A DNA stretch of 64,000 nt from positions 50,662,275-50,726,274 of the forward strand of contig CM034233.1 in the NCBI GenBank assembly GCA_019916065.1. Direction: 5' to 3'. Of this stretch, positions 34,281-46,668 are shown one piece after another. Every line of letters begins with the position of its first letter. The first letter of the stretch is position 1. Position numbers and translations under genes: made by a program. The DNA comes from Vitellaria paradoxa (lineage: Eukaryota > Streptophyta > Magnoliopsida > Ericales > Sapotaceae). The notes under the pieces are model-generated. The model saw only the letters and a program-made list of their open reading frames with translations, was not told the origin of the DNA and did not search any database.

Positions 34281-35720
34281 TTCCAATATATGTAGTAAAA
34301 AATAACCTACAAGTGCAAGGGTGTATAGTGTAGTTTAACCTGATGAGTGTAGGATCGTATCCTCAAGGAAGCAAGGGAAACTTTGAACTCTAAGGGTTTC
34401 TAGGTTAAATCAATCTATTGTTCTCAAGCAACAGAAAAATAAATCACGTTTGATTTCAAAAAAGGGTTTCTAAGATCTATTCAACTTAAACTAAAAATAA
34501 GATATTGCACTAAATAAATAATTGCAGAATTCAAACTCAAAACTAAATTAATCTAATAAACAGAAATCAATTAAAATTAAAATGCACAGTAGAACGTTCT
34601 ATGGAAAGATATCAAATTAAGGATCTTGATTCAACCTGTAAATCCAAATGGAACCCTTATTCTCAAATTAGATGTGATACTTATCTCAGTCTATGATTCA
34701 TGTTTAGGAATAGAAAATTGGAAAATATCATTATTAAAATATTTATTCCAAAGCACAGTTTTGAAATCTCATTTAGGATAAAAAAAAACTGGAAAGATAT
34801 TCAATCATTACCTCTTTAGTCCAAAATCAATTTATTTGATTTCAAAAATTTATGAAAGTTATAATCATGTAACGTCATTAGGAATTTCAACAAAATATGA
34901 TCAAAATTACATGTTTTCGAAAGATTTTAGAAAGAAATAAATAGATCTGAAAAAATTAATCCCTAACATACAAGTTTAACATTGCATACGAGGAGTAGAT
35001 CACATCCAATCATCAAATAATGAATCACTCATCATTGATGGGTTGAATCAAATATAGAATTCTAGCCTAGCATTGTAAAGAGTAAACAAAAGCATGAATT
35101 AAAAGAAAATAGGGAAGAAAAGACAAACTCCATTGCAGAACTGTTGAATTTGATTCAAAACCACAATCAATCTTCAATATAACTTGACACTAAACTACAA
35201 AAAACATAAACTAAACTAAAAACTCTCTATAAAAACCAAAGAACTCTCAAAGTATAAAACTGAAAAATATGAAAGGCTGCTTCTAAAGTCTGTACAAAAC
35301 CGTAGGATTGAAACAAAAACACGGAGCCTCTTTGAGCCGCACCATCCACACGACAAATTAGTGTTTGAACTGCAAGAACAAATTTTTGTCCTCTAAAGTT
35401 TTGAATTTTGTCCAAGTGTTAGGATGATTGGCTACTAGAATATGGCATCTAAATGGCATGATAGCGTCTGAACAGTAAGAGTAATCTTTGTCCATCCCTT
35501 CTTTTTCCGCTTTGTTCTACATTTTTGTCCTTTTCTTGATTTGTTTGATTTCTACAACTTTTTCTACAATATTTTTCCATCAATCCCTATAGAAGAATGA
35601 CAATCCTATATAAGAAAATAAAATTCAAATAAAATATACAAAATAGAACGAAAATAGTGACTAATAACAATAGAAATTGAAGCTTATAATTACACTTTTT
35701 AAGCATAATCAATGTGCATG
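34281..35720. mobile_element. LTR-like insertion, type uncertain
   Basis: The phrase ACCTACAAGTGCAAGGGTG, then AACCTGATGAGTGTAGGATC and GTATCCTCAAGG, is a recurrent signature in plant LTR-type repeats. Its probable other end is CACTTTTTAAGCATAATCAA near 35715. No target duplication is certain. Its right part, from 35206, is duplicated at 48510 onward. Confidence 0.35.
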
Positions 35721-36384
35721 TGTGGATGCAAGTGTGATCAAAATGTCATGCCTGGCAAACTAATTAGCCTTAGGCCAGGTAAGCTAAGTGTATGAGTATG
35801 AGGGAGTAACCAATAGGGTCACTGGCGTGTAAAGGATTAGTCTAAAGGAGCTTCGCTCCTGAGATCTAAGATGAAAGTTAGCACCTTGTGCATAACTTGG
35901 GAAGGGAGTTTCGCTTTAGATGAGAAAAGATAGTTAGTGCCTTATGCATAACTGGGGAAATGGGCCTTGTTCTAATGGGGTGCACCTCGCATGGATGAGT
36001 GAGTCTTTATCATTTACGAAAGAAGTTTAGCTCTGATATGAAGCTTACCTCCTAGTGGTGATGATCTAGTTTATGTGATATTGGCCTAGAAACCAAGTTT
36101 GATCTGAATTATGCAGTTGGTATGATCAAATGTGTCATAAGCATGTTGGATATGATGACAATTTATATTCAAACATTTATCCCCTATCATGGATGACAAT
36201 TGAAGTTTGCATGTTAGATATATCTGTTGGAGTCATGACTCAAGAATCATTGGCGTAGCCAATCCTAAGTCATTTTCAGTCTCTAGAATTTCACTTACTT
36301 AGGTGAATGCTTTAGATTGGTAAACGTTTGATTTCTAAGACTGTGCAACCTAAGTGGGTGTGTGTTTATATGCGCAGTAGTGTT

Positions 36385-36613
36385 CTAGCATGGCAAGTGA
36401 TGAATGAGCATGATATATGGCATAATGTGACATGTTATTCTATTTAAACAAATATGCTTGGCATGGTTTAACATGGTAAAGATGATATGGCATGGTAGAT
36501 ATGGTATTATGGTATAGCACGACATGGTAATATAATGTTATAGCATGCATGGCATGGGCTAGTATGGTAAATAATGTCGTAACATGTTATACCATGATAT
36601 ATGATGATGACAG
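36385..36613 (+). repeat. CATGGTAT-type minisatellite
   Basis: Imperfect short units of ATGGCATGGTATAGCATGG and variants cover about 230 bp. The same array occurs in the second copy (49695-49924) and resumes at 56085-56275 beyond the outer LTR, so the LTR inserted into this array. Confidence 0.75.
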
Positions 36614-37325
36614 TGTCACGCCTCGAAATCCATAACTCGGGGACATGAGGATAAACCCATAAAATACACTCCAATCTATACAAAACATATTATATCAGAG
36701 TAGAAGCGAATTTAACAAATCAATATTCAAAGATGAATATTCTAAAGTCTAGGCAATACCACTAAAAGCTACAAAATCAAATGCCATAAATATGGGCCCA
36801 TAACCAAACATATTTCAGAGTTATAATTTAAATATTAAAATGAATTTAAGACAGTCTATGACCAGCTAATCTAGGTCATGGGTCCATCACGAGCATTTGA
36901 TTCTACGACATCAACTATAAAGGGTGAGCACTAAATCATATGTGTTCAAAATATACATATAAGATAACATTTCTTAATCATGCAACTTAATCGATATTAA
37001 TTTTGTCAGGATCTTATCAACTTCACAATAAATCCATACTTTTCATATTAAATTATACAATTCTAATTAAATAGTTACTTAACTATGATCCTGTAGTTTC
37101 ATGTTAAAACAATCCTCATCACATCATACACATCATACATATCAATAACATACTATGGATTAGGTACTCTACAAAGTTAGTTTATGGCTACAGAAATAAA
37201 CCTAAGTTAAATTCCCCAGACCTCGGCTACGGGGTACAATTGGTCTGGCAGTCTCAGATTTACTCATCATACCAGCCCTATCCTACAGTCCCAGACTATC
37301 GTATCTTTCCTCAATAGGCAACCTT

Positions 37326-39347
37326 GTAATAACCTGAATTTTTTTTTCTCTTAAATAATTTACTTAAGTGTGATGGTGATATTTATTATAGTAAAAATCT
37401 AGAAAATTGAGCATTTGAAAATTTTGGAATGATAAAATTAGTTGGAAAGATTTTCGGATTTAATTCCACTCTATGTGGGAGTTTAATGTGAAAATTCTAA
37501 ACTTTTATCCAAACGATTCCTAGCCCAATTACTTATTTGGTTCAACCCAAACCCATTAACCCATGGGTCAACCCCTTTTCTTTGACTCACCTTAACTCAC
37601 TTCAACTCACTTTATCACTCACTAAGTTAACTCATGAATAGTAGCTCTAAATCATTTCCCGACAAACTTCATTTTTCATCCATCCATTCTTCTATACATC
37701 TTTCACACTCTCTCAAATTATTTGGCTAATTAGTCAAAAAGAAGACCCTACATTGATGACTTTAAAGCATCGTTTTAATTATTTAGCAAACATGATTTAA
37801 ACACTTAAAGCATCTTTCAAATAATTTTGTTTAATTTGTCAAAAAGCTAGCATGATTCCCGGATCATGCCACCTCCATACATCTTCCCCAATACTTTTCT
37901 TAAATGATATGGTTAGATAGTCAAAAAGTAAGCATGATTCTTGGATCATGCTATCAATTGTATATGCATGATCTTACCTTAGTTGATTTGAAGCATGATT
38001 ATTTTCTCCACCAATAATTTTCTCTACACTCCCATGATTCTTATAAATTGTGTGCCTTCAAAGAGAAAAAAAAAAAAAAGAGAGAAAAAAATTTATATTT
38101 TTATCAAGTGTGGTTGGACATTTGGTGTTGTTTGGAGGAAGAAGAAAGGCTTGAAAATTTTCAATTGGGTGGTGTTCAAAGCTCAACTCCTTTTTCTTTC
38201 ACAGGCTTGGTCACCAATATCTTCATTGAGGTAGGATGATGAACCTTATAAAATATATTTGATACCTTCAAATTTAAAGCTAAAGCATTTTTCTGGGTTT
38301 AAAGTATGAAATTTGATTGTGATAAAAATATAATACCCATATATTGGGGGTAGGGAAGCCGAAACTTTGATTGATGTAGCCCAATATACTGGCAGCTCAC
38401 TGTTTGTAACTTCTAATGTGTTCTTGACCCCTAAAATGGTGGAATTAGGCTTCGGCTAAAACATAAAATTTGTAGCCCTTTAAGTTTTCTTTCCAACCCA
38501 AAAAGATTTGCATCAATTCGATTTGTGAGTCAAAAGTTATGCCCAAAATACTGAGCACGTGTAAAATTGTATCTTCTGAACAAACTGAATTCAAGACTGT
38601 TTTTGCACCTTTAGACCTTAAAATTTTAAAAAGTGTAAAACATGAAAGTTGTAGGTCTTAAAGTCTATTTCTACAGATATAAAGTTTATAGATATTGGAG
38701 TTCTACTCTATTTTATATAAATTTTCTTTTAAGCTGCTATCTTTGTTTAGCCTTTAATTGATGCTTGTTTGGATTTTTTTTAGAATATTATGTTTAAATA
38801 TTTATTTAAATTTTCAATTACCTTTTGTTAATTATTATCATGTTAATAATTTCTATTGACGTGTAATTTTGTTCATAAGACCTGATATAGTAAAACACTT
38901 ATACTATTTTGATATAATACTAAAGTGGACTGTTAGGTTGATTCTACTTAATTATTTTCTAATTGATATGGAATTATTTTAAACTGGATATTATGTATCA
39001 TTTGACACTCTAATATTTATGATAACTGACTTAGACAATCAGTTTTATCATAGATAGTTGGATGACTTATTCAAACTAAAATGGCTAATTAGAACCTAGT
39101 ATTTGATAAAAAATGCCAAATAAAACAATGGACTTATTCTTTCCTCATTTGGTCTTCTTTAAATAAATTTGATTTATTTTAATTGATTCTTTTAGGCATT
39201 GTTTTGTCAACCTAGCAAGTTATATAACTATATTTTTATGATTAAGTGAATTTAATAAAACTTATTTAATAACTTCCTAAATATTAGAATAATTCTATGG
39301 ATATTTGTGGATATCTTGAAGCCAAAAACCTATGATAAGGGTTTGGT
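37326..39347 (+). repeat. Truncated left half of the inner solo LTR (copy 1)
   Basis: It begins TGTAATAACCTGAAT after the AACCT that is the target site in the full copy at 50637-54477, and matches that copy up to 39347. The remaining ~1.8 kb are missing, so the viral junction cuts this LTR. Short plus-strand frames near 37995-38234 are not credible genes and recur in copy 2. Confidence 0.85.
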
Positions 39348-39356
39348 ATCAGAGCC
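39344..39356 (+). other. Initiator tRNA-Met primer-binding site
   Basis: TGGTATCAGAGCC is the exact sequence complementary to the 3' end of plant initiator tRNA-Met that primes minus-strand synthesis in caulimovirids and many LTR retroelements. Its first four bases are shared with the host repeat at the junction. Confidence 0.92.
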
Positions 39357-39664
39357 AAGTTGTAAATGTAGTTCTAAACTACTCCCTTCTAAGGTGTGTA
39401 TGAATGAAATACTACTTTTTTAATTATGTTTTTTTTATTATGTTCTTGTTTCTCATTCTACTCTTTCTGTTTTTATTACATATTTTCCACCTGGTAAGGG
39501 TGAGTGTTAGGCATGAGATTTGCTGGTGTTTCCCCTTTGGCGTCGTTGTTTGGAAGAAAAATTGTGAATGATTAGAAAACTTAGTAAGAATTGAGAATAT
39601 AATAAATTAAGCATAAGTATTAAAGTTTTATTTCCTTCATTTACACCTTAGAACCTTTTTCTCC
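39357..39664 (+). other. Viral leader of caulimovirid 2
   Basis: About 310 bp between the primer site and the first coding codons. It is noncoding, with a T-rich middle (39410-39470). No conserved leader hairpin could be established by eye. Confidence 0.5.
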
Positions 39665-40225
39665 ATGTCTTAGCTTACTCGGACTAATTCTCGAGCTTCT
39701 ACAAGCTCGGACAGATCTAATACTGTCCCTAAACATACCTCTTTGGTAGATTTCCCGGACAAAATCTAGGAACTTAATGATTGGACTATTCTTAAGGTAG
39801 CTCCTAAAGAAATTTATAAATTAGGTTTCACAGAACATTTTGACCAGTCTAAATTGGCTATTAAGACTATGGAAGAAACCATCACTATGGATTCCTCCAT
39901 CAAAGATATAGAGCTTTTAGCCCCTGCAAACCTTGCGCCCTATGTGCATGGTTATAAATACCTCCATATTGGGTTAGTTCAAGTTGCCTTTAAGCCCTTG
40001 ACATTACCAGGTCTTAATACCTCTCTTCTAGCTAGTCTCACAGATTCTAGATGTAAAGATTGGAAAGAATCACTTATGGGAGTGATTCAAACAAGTTTGT
40101 GTCATGGACCAGTCTTTTTTAATGTTTATCCAAACTTAAGTCTTAGCTTTACTGATAGAAATCTCTCTAAAGCTTTAAGTTTGAGAGTCCAGACGCATGG
40201 ATATAATTTCTTGCTTGGATCATAG
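39665..40225 (+). pseudogene. Caulimovirid 2 polyprotein: movement-protein domain
   Basis: The probable start is the ATG at 39664-39666, but the third codon is TAG and a second stop lies near 39768; the frame is then open to the TAG at 40223. The 30K-superfamily core is clear: a LHIGLVQVAFKPLT strand, a SLTDSRCKDWKESLMGVIQT helix block, a GPVFFNVYPNLSLS strand and the conserved D of SFTDRN. These proteins move virions or nucleoprotein through plasmodesmata. The next open segment continues in the same frame, so MP and CP were one polyprotein. Confidence 0.85.
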
Positions 40226-41410
40226 ACTATAGCCATAATCTATAGAATCCATTTTAAGCTTCTGAGAACTTTATGTCCTCGAGCTAAGCATATAACCTTT
40301 AAAGACCAAACTGTCTTTATTGAGACAAATTTGTTGTCTTCTAATCCTGCCACAAATCGAGTCCTTAGATGGGATGAAATTCAATTTCCTTCTCAATGGA
40401 CTCTTCCACGAGCAGTTGACCCCATAGAGCTAACTCAGCAAGAAGTCGACCAAATAGTCCAACTTGAAACTGGAGAAATAGAAATTAGTTTCTCTCCAAC
40501 CAACAAAATTAGGTTTTTATCGGCCCGATCTTCTGTAGATTCTAGATCTATCAGGTCTCAACATCCTTATAGAGTGTCTGAACCTCCTTCTGAAATTTCT
40601 CCAGAAGAAATTCAAGGTTTAAGAGTATCTTCCTCTCAAATCCCTCAAGGTGTTTATCGCCAAGAACCAGAGTCTAGTTCAGTTCCTAGGAGACCTACTT
40701 CTCCGACTTCATCTGAGATGAGTTTTCAATTACCTTAGATAAATAATACACCCTATATAGGAACATTTACCTTACAAGGTAAGTTAGATTTAACTTCAGG
40801 CAGCCCTCTAAGAGTTCGCCTATCAAATGATTTTGAAGATCCCCGAAATCAAATTTTTAGGAACTGGTATTTTTCTAGTTTCACACCAGAACAACGAGAA
40901 TTTTATAAAATTTAGTATTACTCTGAGCTGGCACAAACTGACAAAATTCAATTTTTTATCCTTTGGTTTTTGCCATATTACCTGCAAACTCTTCAAGAAC
41001 AAATAAATGTTTTGGAAAAAAACTGGCAAACCAAAGATGGTCGAACTGTAAGTTCTGTCCATCCTCAGTATGAGTCTATAGTTCTTCAATCACCCCACTT
41101 AGAAGCTACTGCCTATGTGGGTAAACCTCCTGACCAAGCTTTACCAGAAATAGTTTTATTGTATAAACAACTTAATTACTCTCATGTCTTTATGAGTACT
41201 CTAGGTGCCCAGCTTACATGAATAGAGCAAAATCTTGTCTCTGTTCAACAGCAGATTTCCACTCTTAAATCTGCTATTTCTTTAGGATCAACTTTCTTTA
41301 AGAATCCTGATCTCAAAGATCCCATTATTCAACCAATTTTAGAACCCGTTGAAGGTTTTAGATAGCCCGAATTATCTGTTGATTCTATAGTCAGCCGAAT
41401 CCAACAACAG
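40226..41410 (+). pseudogene. Caulimovirid 2 polyprotein: MP C terminus and MP-CP linker
   Basis: Frame 2 stays readable across stops at 40223, 40736 and a few more (for example near 40913 and 41219), giving open pieces at 40331-40735 and 40970-41218. The first begins with a ...WDEIQFPSQWTLPRAV segment typical of the MP tail, followed by a Ser/Pro-rich linker; the second is a short helical part. No catalytic motif is present. Confidence 0.65.
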
Positions 41411-42560
41411 TTGGGAACCCTAAAACTAGAGACTTTAAGTCTATCGTCTTCCTCTGAATTTGAAACTGATATAGAGCCCAAACTTCCTGATATTCCGCAA
41501 GTTAATCTATTAGTTTCTACAACTACACCTCGGCCTTTAGGAAAATTTTACTATTCCAGACCTACTCCAGTAGATGTCCTCCATGAGGAAATAGAAGACT
41601 TAGGTACTCAGCAAGTAGCCTTTGCTCCTCGCCAAGCCTATTCTTGGAACATCGATGGTCTGTCTAATAGACTCATTTTTCAACAGTGTCATCAAATGAC
41701 AATTTATGCCACAGTCCAAAAGGCTAACAGCATAAGTGACAGACAAACAGCCCTAAATCTAGTTTCAGGGTTTGAAGGTACCCTCCGTGGATGGTGGGAT
41801 CATGTTCTTAGTGACGAGCAACGAGATCTAATTCTCCGTGCTACCAAAATTAAACAAGAGACTGTAGTTACCCCTCAGTCGTCTTCTACAGTTCCGATCC
41901 ACGAAGAAGATGCAGTTTATACATTGATCTGTGCGATTATGGAACACTTCACTGGTCAGATAACCAGTAATAATGAAACTATCAGGACACTTCTTCAGAA
42001 TTTAAAGTGTCATTCCTTAAGTCACTATAGGTGGTATAAGGATACTTTCCTAGCACGCATAGTACAATTAAGCGATGTTGGTACAGACCATTGGAAATCT
42101 AAATTTCTTGATGGTCTTCCTTCTCTTTTCGCCGAAAAGGTTAGGCAATCCATTAGATTAGCTACAAATAGTGCTGTTATACCTTATGCACATCTCACTT
42201 ACGGTAAACTATTTTACTTCTGTGAGTAAGAGGGTTTAGCTCTCTGAAATGATCTTAAACTCAAAAGTCAATTAAAGAAATAGTGACTTTCTGAATGAAA
42301 GGAGCTGGGTGATTTTTGCAATCAATTCGCTTTTGATATTCCTAAGTCTAAGTTTTCAACACCTTCTAAACATAAGACTAGGAAGTTTAGACCTCATTCC
42401 TACAAAACTAGGAAACAAAAACCTCCAAAAGACTTTTATAAGCCCTTTATCCCAACTTCTAGATCTAAGTCTAGATTTAAGCGATCTCGCGCTCCAATTA
42501 GATGTTGGAAATGCAGAAACCTTGGCCATTTTGCCAACAAATGTTCTCTTAAGAAAAAAA
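41411..42560 (+). pseudogene. Caulimovirid 2 polyprotein: coat protein with zinc knuckle
   Basis: An open stretch at 41411-42226 has an acidic start, then a capsid core with YSWNIDGLSNRLIF, LNLVSGFEGTLRGWWDHVL and KSKFLDGLPSLFAEKV, resembling caulimovirid coat proteins. Stops appear at 42227 and several more to about 42340. The same frame resumes with a basic K/R-rich tail and a perfect CX2CX4HX4C knuckle (codons 42503-42544: C, C, H, C all present), the RNA-binding signature of the virion protein. Confidence 0.8.
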
Positions 42561-42719
42561 TCTAAGAGATTTATATAGATGAAGACTCTAAGCAGAAAAT
42601 TCTAGCTCTAGTGTTAGAATCCAATCTACCTTCAGAATATGAAACCAATCAAGAACCTCTAGAATACGAATATTCTAGTGATAGCTCGCAGTCTGACTGT
42701 CATTGTAAGACCTCTAGTG

Positions 42720-43620
42720 AAATGGATACTGCTATAGCAGCTATGCAAAAATGGAAATTTCTGTCTTGACGCAACATCAAGATGATTTGATCACTCTGGC
42801 CTCTAAGATCCAGAATCCAGAACTCCAAAGACAAATTCTCACCTCTATAATAGAACTCTCTGGTCATTCCTCCAATTATAAACCAGAAGGTTATAGTATA
42901 AAGGAAGTAGTTAGACGTCTTAGTTTAGACCCTCTACAATCCTTTCAACCTGTGTCTATCCAGGACCTTAAGAGAGAAGTCAATATTCTTAAAACTGAGA
43001 TTACTGCTCTCAAAACAGAACCTCACAATACCCAACAAAGACTTCTACGTCTCGAAGCTGGTCAAATTAGTTCTCCTGTTTCTTCCTCTAAGGAAGATGA
43101 TCAACCCTATTTGCATCAGTTAAAAGGGATTAGCATTCCAAAATGGTTAGTAAAAATTAAGATTATTATAAATGAATCTTATGTTATTAAAAATCTTATT
43201 GCTTTAATGGATAGTGGTGCAAATTTAAATTGCATCAATGAAGGGTTAGTTCCTACGAACTATTTTGAAAAAACGACCCAATCTCTTACTTCTGCTAGCA
43301 ATAATAAGTTGCATGTTAATTATAAATTAACAAATGTTTTTGTTTGTAATTCTGATATTTGTATTCCTACTGAATTTTTACTTGTTAAGAATTTATCTCA
43401 ACATGTAATTCTCAGAACCCCTTTTTTTTCCGAAAAATTATGCCAATTTCTAAAATTGACTCCACTGGGATATATTTTCAGTATAAAAATAAACCTCTTT
43501 CTTTTCAGTTTGTAACTGAACCTCAAACTCTACTTCTCAATGAATTAGAGCATGTTGTTTTGAAGCATCAACAAATCTGTTTTCTCCAATCAAAAATTCA
43601 ATCAATGACTATTTCTTAAT
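42720..43620 (+). pseudogene. Caulimovirid 2 polyprotein: linker and aspartic protease
   Basis: A +/-1 frameshift before 42750 puts this part in another frame, open at 42751-43512. A helical, probably coiled-coil region (LKREVNILKTEITALKTE, about 42970-43020) precedes a retropepsin-like domain with the active-site motif MDSGANLNCI at about 43207-43236. The motif is D-S-G, a common variant of D-T-G. The frame breaks again near 43512. Confidence 0.75.
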
Positions 43621-43779
43621 CTTTGAAACGACCTTTTCTTAAATAAAAGATTTTACAACTTCAAGATGAATTTCTCCATGAAAGTTGTTCTGATATTCCT
43701 AATGCTTTTTAGAATCGAAAACAGCATTCTATTTTTCTTCCCTATGAGGATAGTTTTAATGAGAATCAAATTCCCATTA

Positions 43780-44249
43780 AAGCCCATCCTAGCCAAATGA
43801 ATCCAGATTATTTGGAACTCTGTAAAAAAGAAATTTCATTTTTACTTGAAAAGGGTTTAATCCGACCTTTACACTCTCCATGGAGTTGTACTGCTTTTTA
43901 TGTAAATAACGCAGCTGAAAATGAACGTGGTGTTCCTCGCTTAGTTATAAATTATAAACTTTTGAATAATGTTTTGAAATGGATTAGGTATCCTATACCT
44001 AATAAAAAGAACCTTTTGCATCGCCTTTACGATGCAAAAATATTTTCAAAATTTGATTTAAAATCTGGATATTGGCAAATCCAAGTCCATAAAAAGATCA
44101 TTATAAAACTGGCTTTACTGTCCCCTTTGGACATTATGAATGGAATGTTATGCCATTTGGTTTGAAAAATGCCCCTTCTGAATTTCAGAACATTATGAAT
44201 TCTATATTCACCCCTTATACTAATTATATATTAGTATACATTGATGATA
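43780..44249 (+). pseudogene. Caulimovirid 2 reverse transcriptase, N-terminal part
   Basis: From 43797 an open frame has the RT fingers: EISFLLEKGLIRP, SPWSC.AFYV, RLVINYK.LN and FSKFDLKSGYWQIQV blocks in canonical order. A one-base shift near 44095 moves the next blocks (VPFG, MPFGLKNAPSEFQ) to another frame. The catalytic YIDD is encoded at 44237-44248 with all residues present. Two bases later the gene is interrupted by a solo LTR. Confidence 0.88.
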
Positions 44250-44254
44250 TACTC

Positions 44255-45846
44255 TGTTGTCCCAAATAGCCACACTAGAGGAGGGTGAATAGGGTTGCTT
44301 AAAAATTTTACAAATAAAAATTTCAACCCTAAAATAAATATGTCAAGATGAATATGAAATGCACCAAAAAAAAAAAATTATTCAATATTTGTGAATAAAG
44401 AGTGAGTGCTAGTGTTTGCAATGAATATAAAGAGAAGGGAAGAGAAGCAAACGCAATCGATTTATAGTGGTTCGGCTTCAATGTTGCCTACGTCCACTCC
44501 TCTAAGGCCTTCATTGAGATTTCTCCACTATTCTTTGAAGAGCTTATTACACACTAGCTTCCCAAGGTACTAGAAACCTTTCCCAAGTGATTTTATCCCC
44601 AAATCACTCACACAAGTCTCTCTCAAAGAAAGTCTCTTGTTTTGGTCCTAACACTTGAACCAAAACCAACAAGAGCTCACCCAACTCTCACAAATTAAAA
44701 GGGCTTTAAATTTCCTTTTCTTACAAAAACAATGATGAGTTTAAAACTCAATCAAATCAAAAAAAACTCTCACAAGTTGAATATGAAAGATGAAGCACAA
44801 ATGTGAGAAGAAATCACTCTATGTTTGCAAAGTTATAGAATTTCTTCTATCTTTTTGTAAATACTTCTTTCTTGCCTTATTCCACTTCTTGAATCTGAGT
44901 TTGAGGCTCTATTTATAGATGAAAGTCTGCAAATGGCCGTTACTAAGTGAAAAGACACTTTTGCCCTTGAAAGAAATTGAATTTCCTTGCTTCCAATGCT
45001 GTCTTTCAGATTCAGATTTTCTGAGATATATTTGTGACCGTTTTTCACGCTCATAACGTTCAAATCTGACATTGCCTCAGAGTAAAGACTTTGTAGATAT
45101 ATAAGTCAGCTATCACATGTCAAATTTTGAGTTTCATCCAACGGTTAGATAGTCAGATATGGCTTCTGAACCGAGACCAGCTTCTGATAGCTTTTTCTGA
45201 CATTCTGAATCTGTGTTTCCCGTTTAAGCTTCCGTTTCACCAGGATACTTTTAGAATTAGAAGAAACCTAAACTACAAAAGTTGTAGCTTTTTTAGTCTT
45301 TCTTTTCACACACCAAAAATCAGAATTTTTTAAAGCTGTAGAGTATGAGTTATGTCTCAAAAACTAAGACTAGCTCCAGAATCCAGAATCAAAAACCTTT
45401 CTTTAATGACTAATATTCCAACTCATGTTTTGATATCTTAACGTCAAATCCATAAAAATTTCCCTTCAGTAAAGTTTTAGATATAGAAGTCTAGTTTACT
45501 ATATTAAAAGTTCATAATAATTGAACCGTTGGATCTTAAGATATCATCTATATACTGACATATGTCTGATTTCTCTGTTTACCCTTGTTAACCTCTAGTT
45601 CAAATCTTCATCTTACTTTGATTTTTATTACTCCCAACTTTGAAATTCCTGTATTCCATCATCCAAATTATGTGAAAATATCTAAAAAATAATATCAATC
45701 TCTTCCAACTCTATTATCTTGAATCTATCAAATGAATTGTAACATTTCTTACAATGTCTATTTGAAAATTCATTGTGAAAATTTAATTTAATGTTTGTTA
45801 TCATCAAAATCAATTATAAAACTAACTTTATAAACCTTGGGCCAAC
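44255..45846 (+). mobile_element. Solo LTR (1592 bp) inserted in the viral RT gene
   Basis: The element starts TGTTGTCCCAAATAGCC and ends GGGCCAACA, with TGTTG/CAACA inverted ends, and is flanked by TACTC on both sides (44250-44254 and 45847-45851), a perfect 5-bp duplication. It contains a TTTATAGTGGTTCGGCTTC phrase and a CCTACGTCCACTCC phrase common in plant LTRs, and no coding sequence. A solo LTR forms by recombination between the two LTRs of a complete element. Small frames on either strand inside it are not genes. Confidence 0.92.
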
Positions 45847-45851
45847 ATACT

Positions 45852-46668
45852 CATTTTTTCTAAAACCCTTGAAGAACATTTTAAACACCTTTCTATCTTC
45901 AAGGAGAATATTAAACGAAATGGTTTGGTTATTTCTTCTTCAAAAATGAAACTCTTCCAAACCAATGTCCGTTTCCTCGAGCATAACATTGAGCATGGGA
46001 ATATAAGTCCTATTGCTAGAAGCATTGAATTTGCTTCAAAATTTTCAGACCAAATAACTGATCTAAAGCAGTTACAGAGATTTCTGGGTAGTCTAAATTA
46101 TATTTCAGATTACTACAAAGATTTGGCTAAGGATGTAGCCATTCTTTATGCTAGATTATCTAGGAAACAAGTTAATAGTCCTTGGACTACTGAACATACA
46201 TATGCTGTTCAGAAAATTAAGGCGAATGTCCAGCATATACCTTGTCTCACACTTGCAAATCCTAAGTGGTTTAAGATTGTTCAGACAGATGCCAGTAAAA
46301 TTGGTTATGGCGCTATTCTAAAGCAGCGTAATCTATAGAATAATCAAGATAATCTAATTCATTTTTCATCGGGAAAATGGAATCCGGCACAGATGGCATA
46401 TCCATCTATAAAAAGAGAAATGCTTGCTGTAGTCAAAGGTATTACAAAATTTCAAGATGATTTATTAAATCAGCATTTCCTTGTTTGCATTGATTGTAGT
46501 GCAATTAAACAAATCCTTGAAAAGGATGTAAAAAATTTAGTCTCCAAACAGATCTATGCTGGTTGGCAAGCCCTGTTGTCTTGTTTCGACTTTACCGTTG
46601 AATACATAAAGGGTGAATCTAATTCCCTACCTGATTTCTTAACCCGTAAATTTTTGCAGGGATCATGA
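45852..46668 (+). pseudogene. Caulimovirid 2 RT C-terminal part and RNase H
   Basis: After the solo LTR the RT thumb resumes (SKTLEEHFKHL..., then LEHNIEHGNISPIARSIEF and the LKQLQRFLGSLNYI connection block). It runs into RNase H with the first catalytic D of FKIVQTDASKIGYGA (about 46270), a YPSIKREMLAVVKGI block (glutamate, about 46400-46440), the CIDCSAIK block and the PDFLTR end. One TAG at 46336-46338 interrupts it. The terminal TGA (46666-46668) overlaps the ATG of the next ORF as ATGA. Confidence 0.85.

Larger units (their letters stand above)
35206..39347 (+). repeat. 4.1-kb direct repeat, copy 1 (left of caulimovirid 2)
   Basis: This 4142-bp segment is nearly identical to 48510-52663, with only scattered substitutions and small indels. 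It starts at ATAAACTAAACTAAAAACTC inside an LTR-like insertion and ends at ATAAGGGTTTGGT, where the sequence switches to the viral primer-binding site. It holds a shared minisatellite, the first 712 bp of an outer LTR (from 36614) and the first ~2.02 kb of an inner LTR (from 37326). It has no TG...CA ends and no flanking 5-bp duplication, so it is a duplicated piece of host DNA and not an LTR. Confidence 0.85.

Noticed and set aside
37995..38239. Small gene repeated at 51307-51555
   Set aside because: Both copies lie inside the inner LTR at matching positions of the 4.1-kb duplication, so repetition does not indicate conservation. The frame crosses an A run of different length in each copy.
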